Origin: Pelotomaculum sp. UBA3103
GTDB taxonomy: Bacteria > Bacillota > Desulfotomaculia > Desulfotomaculales > Pelotomaculaceae
DNA length: 64,000 nucleotides
Reading direction: 5' to 3'
Assembly: GCA_002365855.1 (NCBI GenBank)
Contig: DFAP01000094.1
Span: 12,489-76,488, forward strand
Positions 42,947 through 51,797 of this stretch are shown here, one piece after another. The notes beneath the pieces were generated by a model. That model saw only the letters and a list, made by a program, of their open reading frames with translations. It did not search any database and had not been told where the DNA came from. Both the position numbers and the translations under genes were made by a program. Each line of letters starts with the position of its first letter. Within the stretch, counting starts at the first letter, position 1.

Positions 42947-43227
42947 TGATCCAAATCATCCAGAAGGTCTTCCGCATTTTCAAAGGATTTTACCCTTCCG
43001 GCAGCTATATCTTCTTCTGCTTCTTTCTCGCCTTCCTGCCACTCTTTTGTCCAGAACCAGGTTTGATCGGCTGGGATTAGTTTCATGGGAATAAGAATAA
43101 CCTTGCCTTCCTCTATTTGTACCTGAAATATATCCCCATCGTTTAATGGTATGTTGTGTTCTTTTAGTAGCCCCAGGCTCACTACACCGCGTTTTTGAAC
43201 AATAATATTACCTACTACTTGACCCAT
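42943..43227 (-). CDS. AbrB/MazE-type antitoxin
   Basis: The N-terminal swapped-hairpin DNA-binding domain is GQVVGNIIVQKRGVVSLGLL and following; the acidic C-terminus (EKEAEEDIAAGRVKSFENAE) should wrap the toxin. The start is ATG 43,227, six bases after AGGAGTG; the GTG three codons earlier lies inside the ribosome site. The product is 94 residues. As in other pairs, it should repress its own promoter. Confidence 0.87.
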   Translation of the reverse strand: MGQVVGNIIVQKRGVVSLGLLKEHNIPLNDGDIFQVQIEEGKVILIPMKLIPADQTWFWTKEWQEGEKEAEEDIAAGRVKSFENAEDLLDDLDQ

Positions 43228-43277
43228 GACTGTCACTCCTATTACCTAACTGTTTTACAGCCATACTGCATTACTGA

Positions 43278-43306
43278 ATTGTATATCAGAAGCTGATCAT
43301 TGTCAA
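43278..43306 (-). promoter_or_regulatory. Promoter of the toxin-antitoxin operon
   Basis: Minus strand TTGACA (43301-43306), 17-base spacer, TACAAT (43278-43283): near-consensus. Confidence 0.8.
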
Positions 43307-43410
43307 TGATTTCTTACTCCTCTATCCACGTGATATCTTTATGTAGACTTTAATTTGAGGATTTTGGGAAATAACTATCTAAAGCAGTCCGATTTCGGAG
43401 GTGTTATTGT

Positions 43411-44682
43411 TTGGTCAGACAATACCAGCAGATACCTAAATGGAACGCTGTTTCCCAGGAAGACTGGAATAATTGGAAATGGCAATTGGCAAACCGCATC
43501 ACAAATCTAGAAGAGTTAAATGAGATTATTCCTCTATCTGAAGAAGAAAGTGAAGGAATCGCCCGCTCCCTGGGAACTCTTCGGATGGCCATAACACCTT
43601 ATTATGCCACGCTTATGGATCCCGGCGATCCCGATGACCCTATCAGAAAACAAGCAGTGCCGATTTCCCTGGAAATGCAGGACAGTGATTTTGATTTAGA
43701 GGATCCGCTGCACGAGGAGGTGGACTCCCCGGTACCCGGCTTGACCCACCGCTACCCGGACCGGGTTTTATTACTGGTCACGGACCAGTGTTCGATGTAC
43801 TGCCGGCACTGTACCAGGAGAAGGTTTGCAGGAACTAACGATGAAGAGCGGCCCCAGGAACAGATTAATAAAGCCCTTGAATATATCAGGGATCATCCGG
43901 TTATCCGGGATGTAATACTATCCGGAGGGGACAGCCTGTGCATCTCAGATGAACGGTTGGAAATGATCCTGCAGCGCCTCCGGGAGATTCCTCATGTTGA
44001 AATAATCCGTATCGGCACTAGAACACCCGTAGTGATGCCCCAGAGAATTACACCTGAGTTGTGCAGGGTCATCAAAAAGTACCACCCGGTTTGGTTAAAT
44101 ACTCATTTTAACCACCCCAGGGAAATAACTCCTGAATCAAAAAAAGCATGTGCCATGCTGGCCGATGCCGGCATTCCTTTGGGCAACCAGACAGTACTTT
44201 TGAGAGGTGTTAATGACTGTCCCTACGTTATTAAAGATTTGATGCACCGCCTGCTGGAAAACAGGGTCCGCCCTTATTATATCTACCAATGTGATCTTTC
44301 TTCCGGGATTGAACACTTTCGCACTTCCGTCGCCAAGGGAATTGAGATAATGGAAATACTAAGAGGTCATACTTCCGGCCTGGCGGTACCGACCTATGTC
44401 ATCGACGCCCCCGGAGGAGGAGGAAAAATACCAGTAATGCCTCAATATTTAATATCACAGTCCGAACAAAAAGTATTTCTAAGGAATTACGAAGGAGTGA
44501 TCTCTGCTTATACTGAGCCACTTCATAGAGATGATCCCTGTGACAACTGCCAGGAATGTCCCCGCCTGAGGGATAAGGACCCTATTGGCCTGGAGAAACT
44601 TCTTAGCGGAAAAAAAATCAGCCTGGTTCCGGTAGGTAATGTAAGAGCCCGCCGCACAAAGGACTGGGGAACCTGCAAATAG
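43411..44682 (+). CDS. ablA: Lysine 2,3-aminomutase
   Basis: Radical-SAM, PLP-dependent enzyme converting L-lysine to L-beta-lysine. The iron-sulfur motif CSMYCRHC (CxxxCxxC) lies near residue 130, the PLP lysine region is [13 protein letters not shown], and the C-terminal zinc Cys residues are in DPCDNCQEC. Length 423 residues is normal. It starts at a TTG behind GGAGGTG. The acetyltransferase gene follows 11 bases later, so the pair makes Nε-acetyl-beta-lysine, a compatible solute of methanogens and some clostridia. Confidence 0.96.
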   Translation: MVRQYQQIPKWNAVSQEDWNNWKWQLANRITNLEELNEIIPLSEEESEGIARSLGTLRMAITPYYATLMDPGDPDDPIRKQAVPISLEMQDSDFDLEDPLHEEVDSPVPGLTHRYPDRVLLLVTDQCSMYCRHCTRRRFAGTNDEERPQEQINKALEYIRDHPVIRDVILSGGDSLCISDERLEMILQRLREIPHVEIIRIGTRTPVVMPQRITPELCRVIKKYHPVWLNTHFNHPREITPESKKACAMLADAGIPLGNQTVLLRGVNDCPYVIKDLMHRLLENRVRPYYIYQCDLSSGIEHFRTSVAKGIEIMEILRGHTSGLAVPTYVIDAPGGGGKIPVMPQYLISQSEQKVFLRNYEGVISAYTEPLHRDDPCDNCQECPRLRDKDPIGLEKLLSGKKISLVPVGNVRARRTKDWGTCK

Positions 44683-44693
44683 GGAGTGATATT

Positions 44694-45578
44694 TTGAGCA
44701 ACCGGCGGCAGGCTTGCCATGCATGTCCGATGAAGACAAAAAAAATTTTTTTTAAAGGTCTCCCAATAGAAATAGGCTTAGACTTCACGAACAACAGATT
44801 GAAGGTATTTTCCTATGAAGCCGCTAAGTATTCTCAACTGGCAGAATGGATTAAGGGAATTGCTAAGGAAAAAAATCTAGGTAAAATTTTATTTAACTCC
44901 AAGGAGGATGGTTGCCTGGATCTGGAATCGGCCGGTTTTGTGCTGGAGGGAACAATACCCGGTTTCTTCAACGGCGAGCAGGCCTATTGCTATTCCTTTT
45001 TTATCGACCCGGCCAGATCTTTAAGCGCGTACCAGGAGGAAGAGGACCAAATACTGAAAGATGTACGCGGCAACAAGGCCCCGGCAAAAAGTGAAGCAAA
45101 ACTCCCAACCGGTTATAAACTGCGGGAAATTCGGGAAGGTGATGTAGAAAGTTTAGTAAGCCTGTATAAAAATGTTTTTGCCTCTTACCCAAGCCCGTTA
45201 TTTAACCCCGGGTACATAAAAGAGGTTATGAAGAGACATGTCTATTTCCTGGCTATTTTCGATGAAGATGTGCCGGTCAGCGCAGGATCGGCTGAGATGG
45301 ATTTAATCAATAACAATGCAGAGATTACGGACTTGGCCACCCAGCCCCGCGCCAGGGGCCTGGGGCTTGCAACCATGTTAATGGAAGCCCTGGAAAAAAA
45401 GATGCGCGAGCGCCAAATAAACTGTCTTTACAGTCTGTGCCGGGCAGGGGTGCCCGGGGTCAACCGGGCCTTATACAAGCTTGATTATAGTTTTCAGGGC
45501 CGTTTAATCAACAACTGCCACATTGGAGGACGGTTTGAGGATATGAATATTTGGGTTAAATGGCTTCCCAATTTCTAA
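44694..45578 (+). CDS. ablB: Beta-lysine N6-acetyltransferase
   Basis: GNAT acetyltransferase that acetylates beta-lysine at N6, second step of Nε-acetyl-beta-lysine synthesis. The GNAT core is C-terminal: ITDLATQPRARGLGLATMLMEALEK (about 205-230) is the acetyl-CoA loop. The N-terminal half is the AblB-specific extension. 294 residues. Its last codons (NF and stop) lie in DNA that matches the 3' end region of the toxin gene at 42,721, so the downstream duplicated sequence appears to supply the C-terminus. Confidence 0.92.
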   Translation: MSNRRQACHACPMKTKKIFFKGLPIEIGLDFTNNRLKVFSYEAAKYSQLAEWIKGIAKEKNLGKILFNSKEDGCLDLESAGFVLEGTIPGFFNGEQAYCYSFFIDPARSLSAYQEEEDQILKDVRGNKAPAKSEAKLPTGYKLREIREGDVESLVSLYKNVFASYPSPLFNPGYIKEVMKRHVYFLAIFDEDVPVSAGSAEMDLINNNAEITDLATQPRARGLGLATMLMEALEKKMRERQINCLYSLCRAGVPGVNRALYKLDYSFQGRLINNCHIGGRFEDMNIWVKWLPNF

Positions 45579-45728
45579 TAATGATTGTATCCCCTGTCTC
45601 AGTTAAATTAATATGCAACTCCATAGTACAACCCGCTTCCCGTACATTCATCGAACCAATTCATCCAGAAGGTCTTCCGCGTTTTCAAAGGATTTTACCC
45701 TTCCCGCCATCACGGCCTGCTCGGTTTC
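45556..45728 (-). pseudogene. Decayed, internally deleted copy of the toxin-antitoxin pair
   Basis: Read on the minus strand, an antitoxin C-terminus (AGRVKSFENAEDLLDELVR and stop) is followed, through an ATGA overlap, by a 31-codon toxin remnant (NVREAGCTMELHINLTETGD and on). The first segment matches the intact antitoxin end (AGRVKSFENAEDLLDDLDQ). The second matches the toxin end from GIWEASATMGLRITFNWEGD. The N-terminal halves of both genes are gone. Orientation is the same as the intact pair, on the other side of ablAB. Confidence 0.85.
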
Positions 45729-45768
45729 GAGTTTTTATGGACAGTTCTTATGCGCTTATGCCAATTTC

Positions 45769-46500
45769 TCAATACCCCAGCCCCTTTACTACCTCGTGAT
45801 CAAGAACTCTTTTACGCTCTTGCCAATCCGGCATATGCACGGTCAAAAATTCATAAAAATCTTTATTATGTTTGGGGTGGAGAAAGTGCGCCAATTCGTG
45901 TAAAACAACATAATCAATACAGGGCGGCGGAGCTTTGTACAAATAGTAATTCAGATTGATTTTGCCGTGCTTTCTGGAGCAGCTGCCCCAGAGTGTTTTC
46001 ATCTTTCTGATTTGAAGCGCCGGTTTATCGATGCCATGTTTGGCAACGACCGGATAAAAGCTGTCAATAGCCGCCAAAAAATATGCCGTGCTCTGTTTTC
46101 GCCACCAGCGCTCAAATTGCTTTTGTAAAGCTTGTTTATCCTTGGTAGCGGGAGATTGTATGTAAACATAGCCTTCCTTTTGTTCTATTTTGTATATTTT
46201 CGCTTCATTGACAATAATTCTGATTTGCCTGCCCAAAACGCGGGTGGACACCCCGCTGGATATCCTTGTTTCAAACTCAACGGCCCCCGTATCCTTAAAG
46301 CAATTCAAGGACTTTTCAATCCATTTAGTTTTACTTTTAAGAAAATCGTTGATACATTCGTCCGGTACTCCAAGTGGCGCCGACAGTTTTACGATGCCGT
46401 TTGGAAACACCTTGAGCCGGATTTTTTTTACACTTTTACGCTCGATAATCACTTCAACATCACTTAATGGCCTTGTCAAACATAGTTTTTTTATATTCAT
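45769..46500 (-). CDS. YgjP-type zinc metallopeptidase
   Basis: DUF45/YgjP (M48-like) protein of 243 residues. The zinc motif is HELAHFLHPKHNKDFY (HExxH plus a third His, near residue 200), preceded by the conserved KTLWGSCSRKHGKINLN. It starts three bases after hsdR and is the last gene of the type I operon. Members of this family are often linked to type I R-M systems. A role in proteolytic control of the restriction complex is plausible but unproven. Confidence 0.9.
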   Translation of the reverse strand: MNIKKLCLTRPLSDVEVIIERKSVKKIRLKVFPNGIVKLSAPLGVPDECINDFLKSKTKWIEKSLNCFKDTGAVEFETRISSGVSTRVLGRQIRIIVNEAKIYKIEQKEGYVYIQSPATKDKQALQKQFERWWRKQSTAYFLAAIDSFYPVVAKHGIDKPALQIRKMKTLWGSCSRKHGKINLNYYLYKAPPPCIDYVVLHELAHFLHPKHNKDFYEFLTVHMPDWQERKRVLDHEVVKGLGY

Positions 46501-46503
46501 AGC

Positions 46504-49500
46504 TTAATACCTGCTTACTGCTGTTTTCATTAGTCCTTCCAGCATAAGATCAATTTTCTCAACAGGCAGCTCCAGCTCATGTTCTTCGGTAAAATCCCAG
46601 ATAAGATCGTCAAGCGCCTGCTCCATATCTTTATGCACTGCCACGTTAAAACGCCAATCCACCTTGGCCCGGCCGGATATAGCCTTTTTAACCTCGATAG
46701 CCAATAGTCCCATGGCTTCATCCGTTTCCGGCGATATATCGTTTATCGCCCCGGCAATGATATTCTGAATTGATCCGTAAAAAGCTTTCGCATCGCTGTC
46801 GTTGTCTATGCAGGCGGGGTAGTGATGGCCGGTATAACCCCTTTTAAAATCATCCGCCATTCTCTCCATTTTATAGAGATAAGAATCATCATTTCTTGAC
46901 GCCTTGTATTCGGCAAGGGTTTCTTTAACCTGCTCGGAAAACTTTTTGTACAGTAAAGGGTCTTCATAACGACAGGTTTCCAGTTCTCCAGCCATGCGGG
47001 TACGAATGGCGTCACCTTTGGCCGCTTTACTTTCCAGTTTATCAAGCTGCTCTTTCATCCCTTCGGTGTCGTGGATCGAAACAGGTTCAACAATGATCCG
47101 GCTCGGTTCGGAAAGCACAAAGTTATTCAGCAGGCTTCGAATGCCGTCTTCATATTTACTAAAATCCATTTTTTCATTGTATCGAAGCAAAACCGCCCCG
47201 CGTAGTTTTTGGAAATGAAGCAAGTCCTGCTTATATTTCTGAACCTGGTCATATCCAATGGCATTATATAAGGCATAACTTCCCATAGCTAAACCTAATA
47301 AACGGGAAAACACCGACAGTTTTTCAAAAAACATCTTTCTTAAATCATCGTGTGCCAGCACGCTTTGCCAGCCTTCGGAACTGTTACGCTCAAATTCTTT
47401 CCCCTCAAATATCGCCCACAATTCCTGATAGACTTTCCCCAACTTGAGCTTCTGATCACCAGCGCCAAGAATAGCATTTTCTATGTCAGCCTGATCATAT
47501 CCATCCATGCCGGATTTTTTATCTGTATACATATCCACAGCAGTGTTAAGCTTGCTAAAAACACCCCAGTAATCCACGATGAGCCCGAAGTCCTTGCCGG
47601 GATACACGCGGTTGACCCGGGCAATGGCCTGCAACAGCGAGTGTTCCTTCATGGGTTTATCCACATACAGCACGGCGGCAACCGGCGCGTCAAAGCCGGT
47701 TAGAAGCATATCCTTGACGATAAGCATACTCACATCTTCACCGCTGATAAAGCTGTTTTTGGCCCAGTCCTCATATTCCTCGTGGTTATTGCCAAAGAGA
47801 GGCTCCACCTCTTCTTTGAAAAAGGCCCTGATTTTTTCTTTGTTTTCACTGGTAAGCTCATCACCCTCATTAATATTTTCGGGCGATATCACCACCGCTG
47901 TTTTTACACCGCCAAGCTTTTTTATGGATTTATGCAGGTCAATAGCCGCCGGACGGGATGAGGCCGCGACCATGGCCTTAAACCCCTTCGGCCTGGCGTA
48001 ACTAATGAAGTGCTCATGAATGTCAAAGGCCACCATGTCGATACGCTGGCGGGTCTGCGCCAGGGGCAAAAACCGGCTCCACTTGCGCTTGATATCTTCC
48101 TGCCGCTCTTGATCCAGCGGTGCGATGATATATTTGAGATAATCGTCAATCTTCTCGCCGGCCACATTTTGTGGTATGATCCTGCCCTCATAGACCAGGG
48201 GTACGATGACACCATCTTCCACAGCCCGGTCAATAGGGTAACTGTCGATGAGCGGTCCAAACCGTGCGTAAGTGTTAAATTTGTCTTTCTTTAGCAGAGG
48301 TGTGCCGGTAAATCCTATTTTTATCGCATTGGGCAGCACATCAATCATAAAGTTGTGAAGTTGGCCTGAGTGGGTCCGGTGACTTTCGTCCACCAGCAGG
48401 AAGATATTGTCGTCTTTAATCTTAACCCTGCTTTTTGCTGCCGCGTCAAACTTATGTACAAGGGTGGTAATTATCGTTTCGCCTTTGTCACGCAACAGAC
48501 CGACCAGGCCTTTGCCTGTTTTGGCCCGGGCCGGATGAAGCTGTGTTTTAGCGAAATTATCCCTGAGTTGTTTATCCAGGTTGATCCGGTCGTTGACCAG
48601 CACGAAACGGGGATTTTTGAGATCAGGATCAGCTATGATTCTTTTAACCAGCATCACCATGGTAAGAGATTTACCGCTGCCCTGCGTATGCCAGATCACA
48701 CCGTTTTTCGTATTCCTGTCGTCTGCGCCTTTTATGCGTTTCATGGCTGTTTGAATGCCGAAAAACTGCTGGTAGCGGGCTATTTTTTTTATATTGTTAT
48801 CATACAGGATGAAATGACGAATCAGCTCCAGCAGCCGCTCCCTGGAAAGCATGGAAACAATAGACCTGTCCTGCTCTATGACTCGTCCGTCGGGGCTGAT
48901 ATTATTGCATTTTTCCTGCTGCCATTTATAGTCCTTTTCCCGCCAGGTGGTGAAGTATTCGGGCAATGTGCCGCAGGTGCCGTATTTAACAGCATTGGGG
49001 TTCATGGCTATAACAACCTGGGTGAATTTGAACAGGTGGGGGATATATCCGGGTTGCCAGTTGCGCACATTCTGGGCAACACCTTTTTCCACATCGACAC
49101 TGGAGTTTTTACACTCGATCACCACCAGGGGCATGCCGTTGATGAGCAGCACAATATCCGGGCGCGCAAACTTGCCGTTCGCCCGTTCCACCGAGAATTC
49201 ATCAGTGACCTGCCAGATATTGTTTTCCGGATGCTCCCAGTCGATAAACTTCAGGTCGAAAGACTGGCGGCCGCCGTCAAACAATTCCTCTTCATAGCTG
49301 TTGCCGGAGAGGAGCAGGTCATAGATGGTCTTGCTCGCCGGCATCAAACCGGAAACAAGCGGCACGTCGATATCGTTAATGGCCTTGCCGACAGACCGGC
49401 CGGAAAAAGGCGTTCGCTTGCCTCTGTATACAAAAGACTGGCGGTACAAAAACTCACGCAAAACCTCCGGGAATAACACGTTGGAAAGCCGTCCCCGCAA

Positions 49501-49611
49501 GATTTCCGCCTGGGAACGGGGTATGTATTGATAGCCTAGTTTTTCTAAAACTCTTATCGCTCGGTCCTGGCTCTCCGGGCGTTCGTTGAATATGGTGTGG
49601 TCGGGCATCAA
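46504..49611 (-). CDS. hsdR: Type I restriction enzyme, R subunit
   Basis: 1,035 residues: the N-terminal PD-(D/E)XK nuclease (PDIVLLINGMPLVVIECKNS, about 148-167) and a superfamily 2 translocase with Walker A HTQGSGKSLTM, DEAD-box-like LLVDESHRTHSG, FTGTPLL and motif VI QAIARVNRVYPGK. The C-terminal helical region contacts the methylase. It overlaps hsdS by four bases (ATGA). It cuts DNA at a distance after translocation when the site is unmethylated. Confidence 0.97.
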   Translation of the reverse strand: MMPDHTIFNERPESQDRAIRVLEKLGYQYIPRSQAEILRGRLSNVLFPEVLREFLYRQSFVYRGKRTPFSGRSVGKAINDIDVPLVSGLMPASKTIYDLLLSGNSYEEELFDGGRQSFDLKFIDWEHPENNIWQVTDEFSVERANGKFARPDIVLLINGMPLVVIECKNSSVDVEKGVAQNVRNWQPGYIPHLFKFTQVVIAMNPNAVKYGTCGTLPEYFTTWREKDYKWQQEKCNNISPDGRVIEQDRSIVSMLSRERLLELIRHFILYDNNIKKIARYQQFFGIQTAMKRIKGADDRNTKNGVIWHTQGSGKSLTMVMLVKRIIADPDLKNPRFVLVNDRINLDKQLRDNFAKTQLHPARAKTGKGLVGLLRDKGETIITTLVHKFDAAAKSRVKIKDDNIFLLVDESHRTHSGQLHNFMIDVLPNAIKIGFTGTPLLKKDKFNTYARFGPLIDSYPIDRAVEDGVIVPLVYEGRIIPQNVAGEKIDDYLKYIIAPLDQERQEDIKRKWSRFLPLAQTRQRIDMVAFDIHEHFISYARPKGFKAMVAASSRPAAIDLHKSIKKLGGVKTAVVISPENINEGDELTSENKEKIRAFFKEEVEPLFGNNHEEYEDWAKNSFISGEDVSMLIVKDMLLTGFDAPVAAVLYVDKPMKEHSLLQAIARVNRVYPGKDFGLIVDYWGVFSKLNTAVDMYTDKKSGMDGYDQADIENAILGAGDQKLKLGKVYQELWAIFEGKEFERNSSEGWQSVLAHDDLRKMFFEKLSVFSRLLGLAMGSYALYNAIGYDQVQKYKQDLLHFQKLRGAVLLRYNEKMDFSKYEDGIRSLLNNFVLSEPSRIIVEPVSIHDTEGMKEQLDKLESKAAKGDAIRTRMAGELETCRYEDPLLYKKFSEQVKETLAEYKASRNDDSYLYKMERMADDFKRGYTGHHYPACIDNDSDAKAFYGSIQNIIAGAINDISPETDEAMGLLAIEVKKAISGRAKVDWRFNVAVHKDMEQALDDLIWDFTEEHELELPVEKIDLMLEGLMKTAVSRY

Positions 49612-50861
49612 GAAACCTCCTGCGTATTGACTCTAACTGCGCCTGTCAGCAATAGCTGCGTCAGGGCTTTTTTCTGTTTTTTAAGCTCATCAAGCTGCTT
49701 TTCATGCAGGTCAATTTCACGGTCTGCCGTGGATAATATTTCGGCGATGGCAGTTTGTTCATTTGTTGACGGGTATTTGATTTTTAGTTTTTTTATTTCG
49801 TCGCCGCTGATAGCATCGAATGTACTCCCTTGAGATACTTTTGCCCATTTATCCTCTATACTAAGTAAATATTGAAACATATAATTCTGATTATGTTTGG
49901 AACAAATAGCGCTTACACCTCTACCAATACAAGCTTTCTGATCAGCTATTGAAACGGTTCCTACTGGTGCTCTAACGGTTAAAATAATATCTCCAACATT
50001 ACACATTTTCGTTATTTGCGTTGTCCATATTCGAGGTTTAGTAACCCTGTTATGGCAGTCTGCATTTCCTTGTATAAGAGGAAATCCGGCCTTATCTTCG
50101 TTATATGCCTTTGAATCAGGAGATTGCCCCATTATTATTTTACAAATTTCCTCCAACTGCACCTCTTTCCACTTGTCGGTGAATCCGGGAAGGCGTTTTT
50201 TGCCGGTGAGCAGGTTTTGCATCAGCCATTTTTTCTGCTGCTTTTTCTCGGAGATAAGACGTTTTTCCAATTCGATGGCCCTGTCCCAGGTTGAGAGAAT
50301 CTCGGCAATCTCTTCCTGCTCGGGCAGAGAAGGGAGAACAGCAAAGAGTTTTAGAAAAGAACTTTTACTCATAACTCTGTTTCTTCCTGCCCCTCCTGGG
50401 GATATATCTGATAACATCTTTTTAAAATACGGCTGAATCACATAATATTTGTAAAAATACGGGCAAGCTTTTTCATTAAACACGAACGTTGGAAACCTGT
50501 GCGATACTAATTTCCCCTCATCATCTCGCTTCGCCAGCGCTATTGCATGTTCCCATGCAAACGTGATATTAACAATTAAATCATTCTCGGCAACCGAAAA
50601 CAGTTCCTTCATAGCAATAGAATCCGGATCATCAACAAATTCATGAAAAGTCCCTTTAGCATGACTCTTAAGACCAAGACGCCAATAGCCATCTTGCGGT
50701 TTAGATACTCTTCTCTCCACTTGCTTAAGGATGTGCTCGAGTTGTTTTATATCCCACTCATTCGGCACTATACCAACTTTAGTCTTTTTATACCCCTTAG
50801 GCGCTACGCCCTTTTGGATCTGCTCAATGCGTTTTTTTATTTCAGATTTCAATATTTGCAC
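49608..50861 (-). CDS. hsdS: Type I restriction enzyme, S subunit
   Basis: 417 residues with two target-recognition domains separated by conserved helical spacers: EIAEILSTWDRAIELEKRLI (about 190-210) and the matching EILSTADREIDLHEKQLDEL near the C-terminus. The repeated helices set the spacing of the bipartite target. The frame starts at a GTG (50,861); a TTG three codons later has a better-spaced AGGTG. The DNA target cannot be read from sequence. It lies between dinD and hsdR. Confidence 0.95.
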   Translation of the reverse strand: MQILKSEIKKRIEQIQKGVAPKGYKKTKVGIVPNEWDIKQLEHILKQVERRVSKPQDGYWRLGLKSHAKGTFHEFVDDPDSIAMKELFSVAENDLIVNITFAWEHAIALAKRDDEGKLVSHRFPTFVFNEKACPYFYKYYVIQPYFKKMLSDISPGGAGRNRVMSKSSFLKLFAVLPSLPEQEEIAEILSTWDRAIELEKRLISEKKQQKKWLMQNLLTGKKRLPGFTDKWKEVQLEEICKIIMGQSPDSKAYNEDKAGFPLIQGNADCHNRVTKPRIWTTQITKMCNVGDIILTVRAPVGTVSIADQKACIGRGVSAICSKHNQNYMFQYLLSIEDKWAKVSQGSTFDAISGDEIKKLKIKYPSTNEQTAIAEILSTADREIDLHEKQLDELKKQKKALTQLLLTGAVRVNTQEVS

Positions 50862-50951
50862 CTACACTCACTTAGAAAATTTTCTACATAATCAATTATC
50901 AAAAAGATTACTTGACAACTGAATTTTTGTCTGTATAGCCGTTCTGTTTTT

Positions 50952-51797
50952 TTACCTTGTAACATTTTTGCCCTCTAATTTTTTCGGTTCTTTCATTTCA
51001 AGTTGCTTGATGCTTTCATCAGGAGTAGGCAGGTCCTCGGGCATGGTTCCGCCCAGTTTTTTGATTGTATTCCGAACGGTTTTGCCCACGACAAAATGGG
51101 TCCGGTTGGCCCTTTCTTTCCCTTTTACCTTATCTCTTCTGATTTTTTCATCTGTCTGGGTCGCGCGGAACAGATTCGCAGCAAGCTCTGTGCTGCCCAT
51201 ATGGTCAAGTATCTTTTGACTTTTCTTCAAACTCTTTCTTTGATGTATTTCTTTGACACCCAAGCCGCCATAAAGACCCTGGTAGCCTTTGTTTTGAAAT
51301 ACCGCGTATTCCTGCTGAGTTTTAACTCCCGCCATCTGGGCGGCTTCGGCCAGGGATTTATTGTGGTCGCGTATTTCATCCCGTATTGCCAGGCGTTTTG
51401 CGTCCTCATCCAGTTTATTGAATTCGTCCTGTAATTCCTGACGCCTGGTTTGTACGGCAAAATAGGTTTGTCCCAGGGCTATAATCTTCTTTCTCGGATC
51501 GGCGTTTTGCACAATTAAATAACAGGCGTAGCGCGAAAGCTCGATATCTTCAATTTCTCGTTGGGCTCCCTTTGCCAGCTCTATCATTTTCGTGACGTCA
51601 CGAAAATGATCTTCCAGGTCGATATTACTGTTTTCGCAAGCTTCCTTTGCTTTTTCTAAAACTTTATAAAAATTTTCCCAGCGGGCATATTCAAGAACAG
51701 AAGCCAGTTCCCTTGCCAGCCAACATTCTACTCCATATTCATTGATGTGTTTAATATCCTCAAAAGTTTTTTCGCTATATTTTTGAATATTGCTCAC
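50952..51797 (-). CDS. dinD: DNA-damage-inducible protein D
   Basis: 281 residues with the BRO-N-like DinD opening (FEDIKHINEYGVECWLAREL) and the VTKMIELAKGAQREIEDIEL and LAEAAQMAGVKTQQEYAVF segments of DinD. E. coli DinD inhibits RecA-mediated strand exchange. Its start overlaps the hsdM stop by four bases (ATGA), so it is expressed with the R-M operon. It may protect from recombination at restriction breaks (inference). Confidence 0.9.
   Translation of the reverse strand: MSNIQKYSEKTFEDIKHINEYGVECWLARELASVLEYARWENFYKVLEKAKEACENSNIDLEDHFRDVTKMIELAKGAQREIEDIELSRYACYLIVQNADPRKKIIALGQTYFAVQTRRQELQDEFNKLDEDAKRLAIRDEIRDHNKSLAEAAQMAGVKTQQEYAVFQNKGYQGLYGGLGVKEIHQRKSLKKSQKILDHMGSTELAANLFRATQTDEKIRRDKVKGKERANRTHFVVGKTVRNTIKKLGGTMPEDLPTPDESIKQLEMKEPKKLEGKNVTR

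Noticed and set aside
48370-49476. Long plus-strand frame of 368 codons opposite hsdR
   Set aside because: It is antisense to the well-conserved hsdR coding region, shows no domain, and has no ribosome site; a frame-shadow of a high-GC gene.
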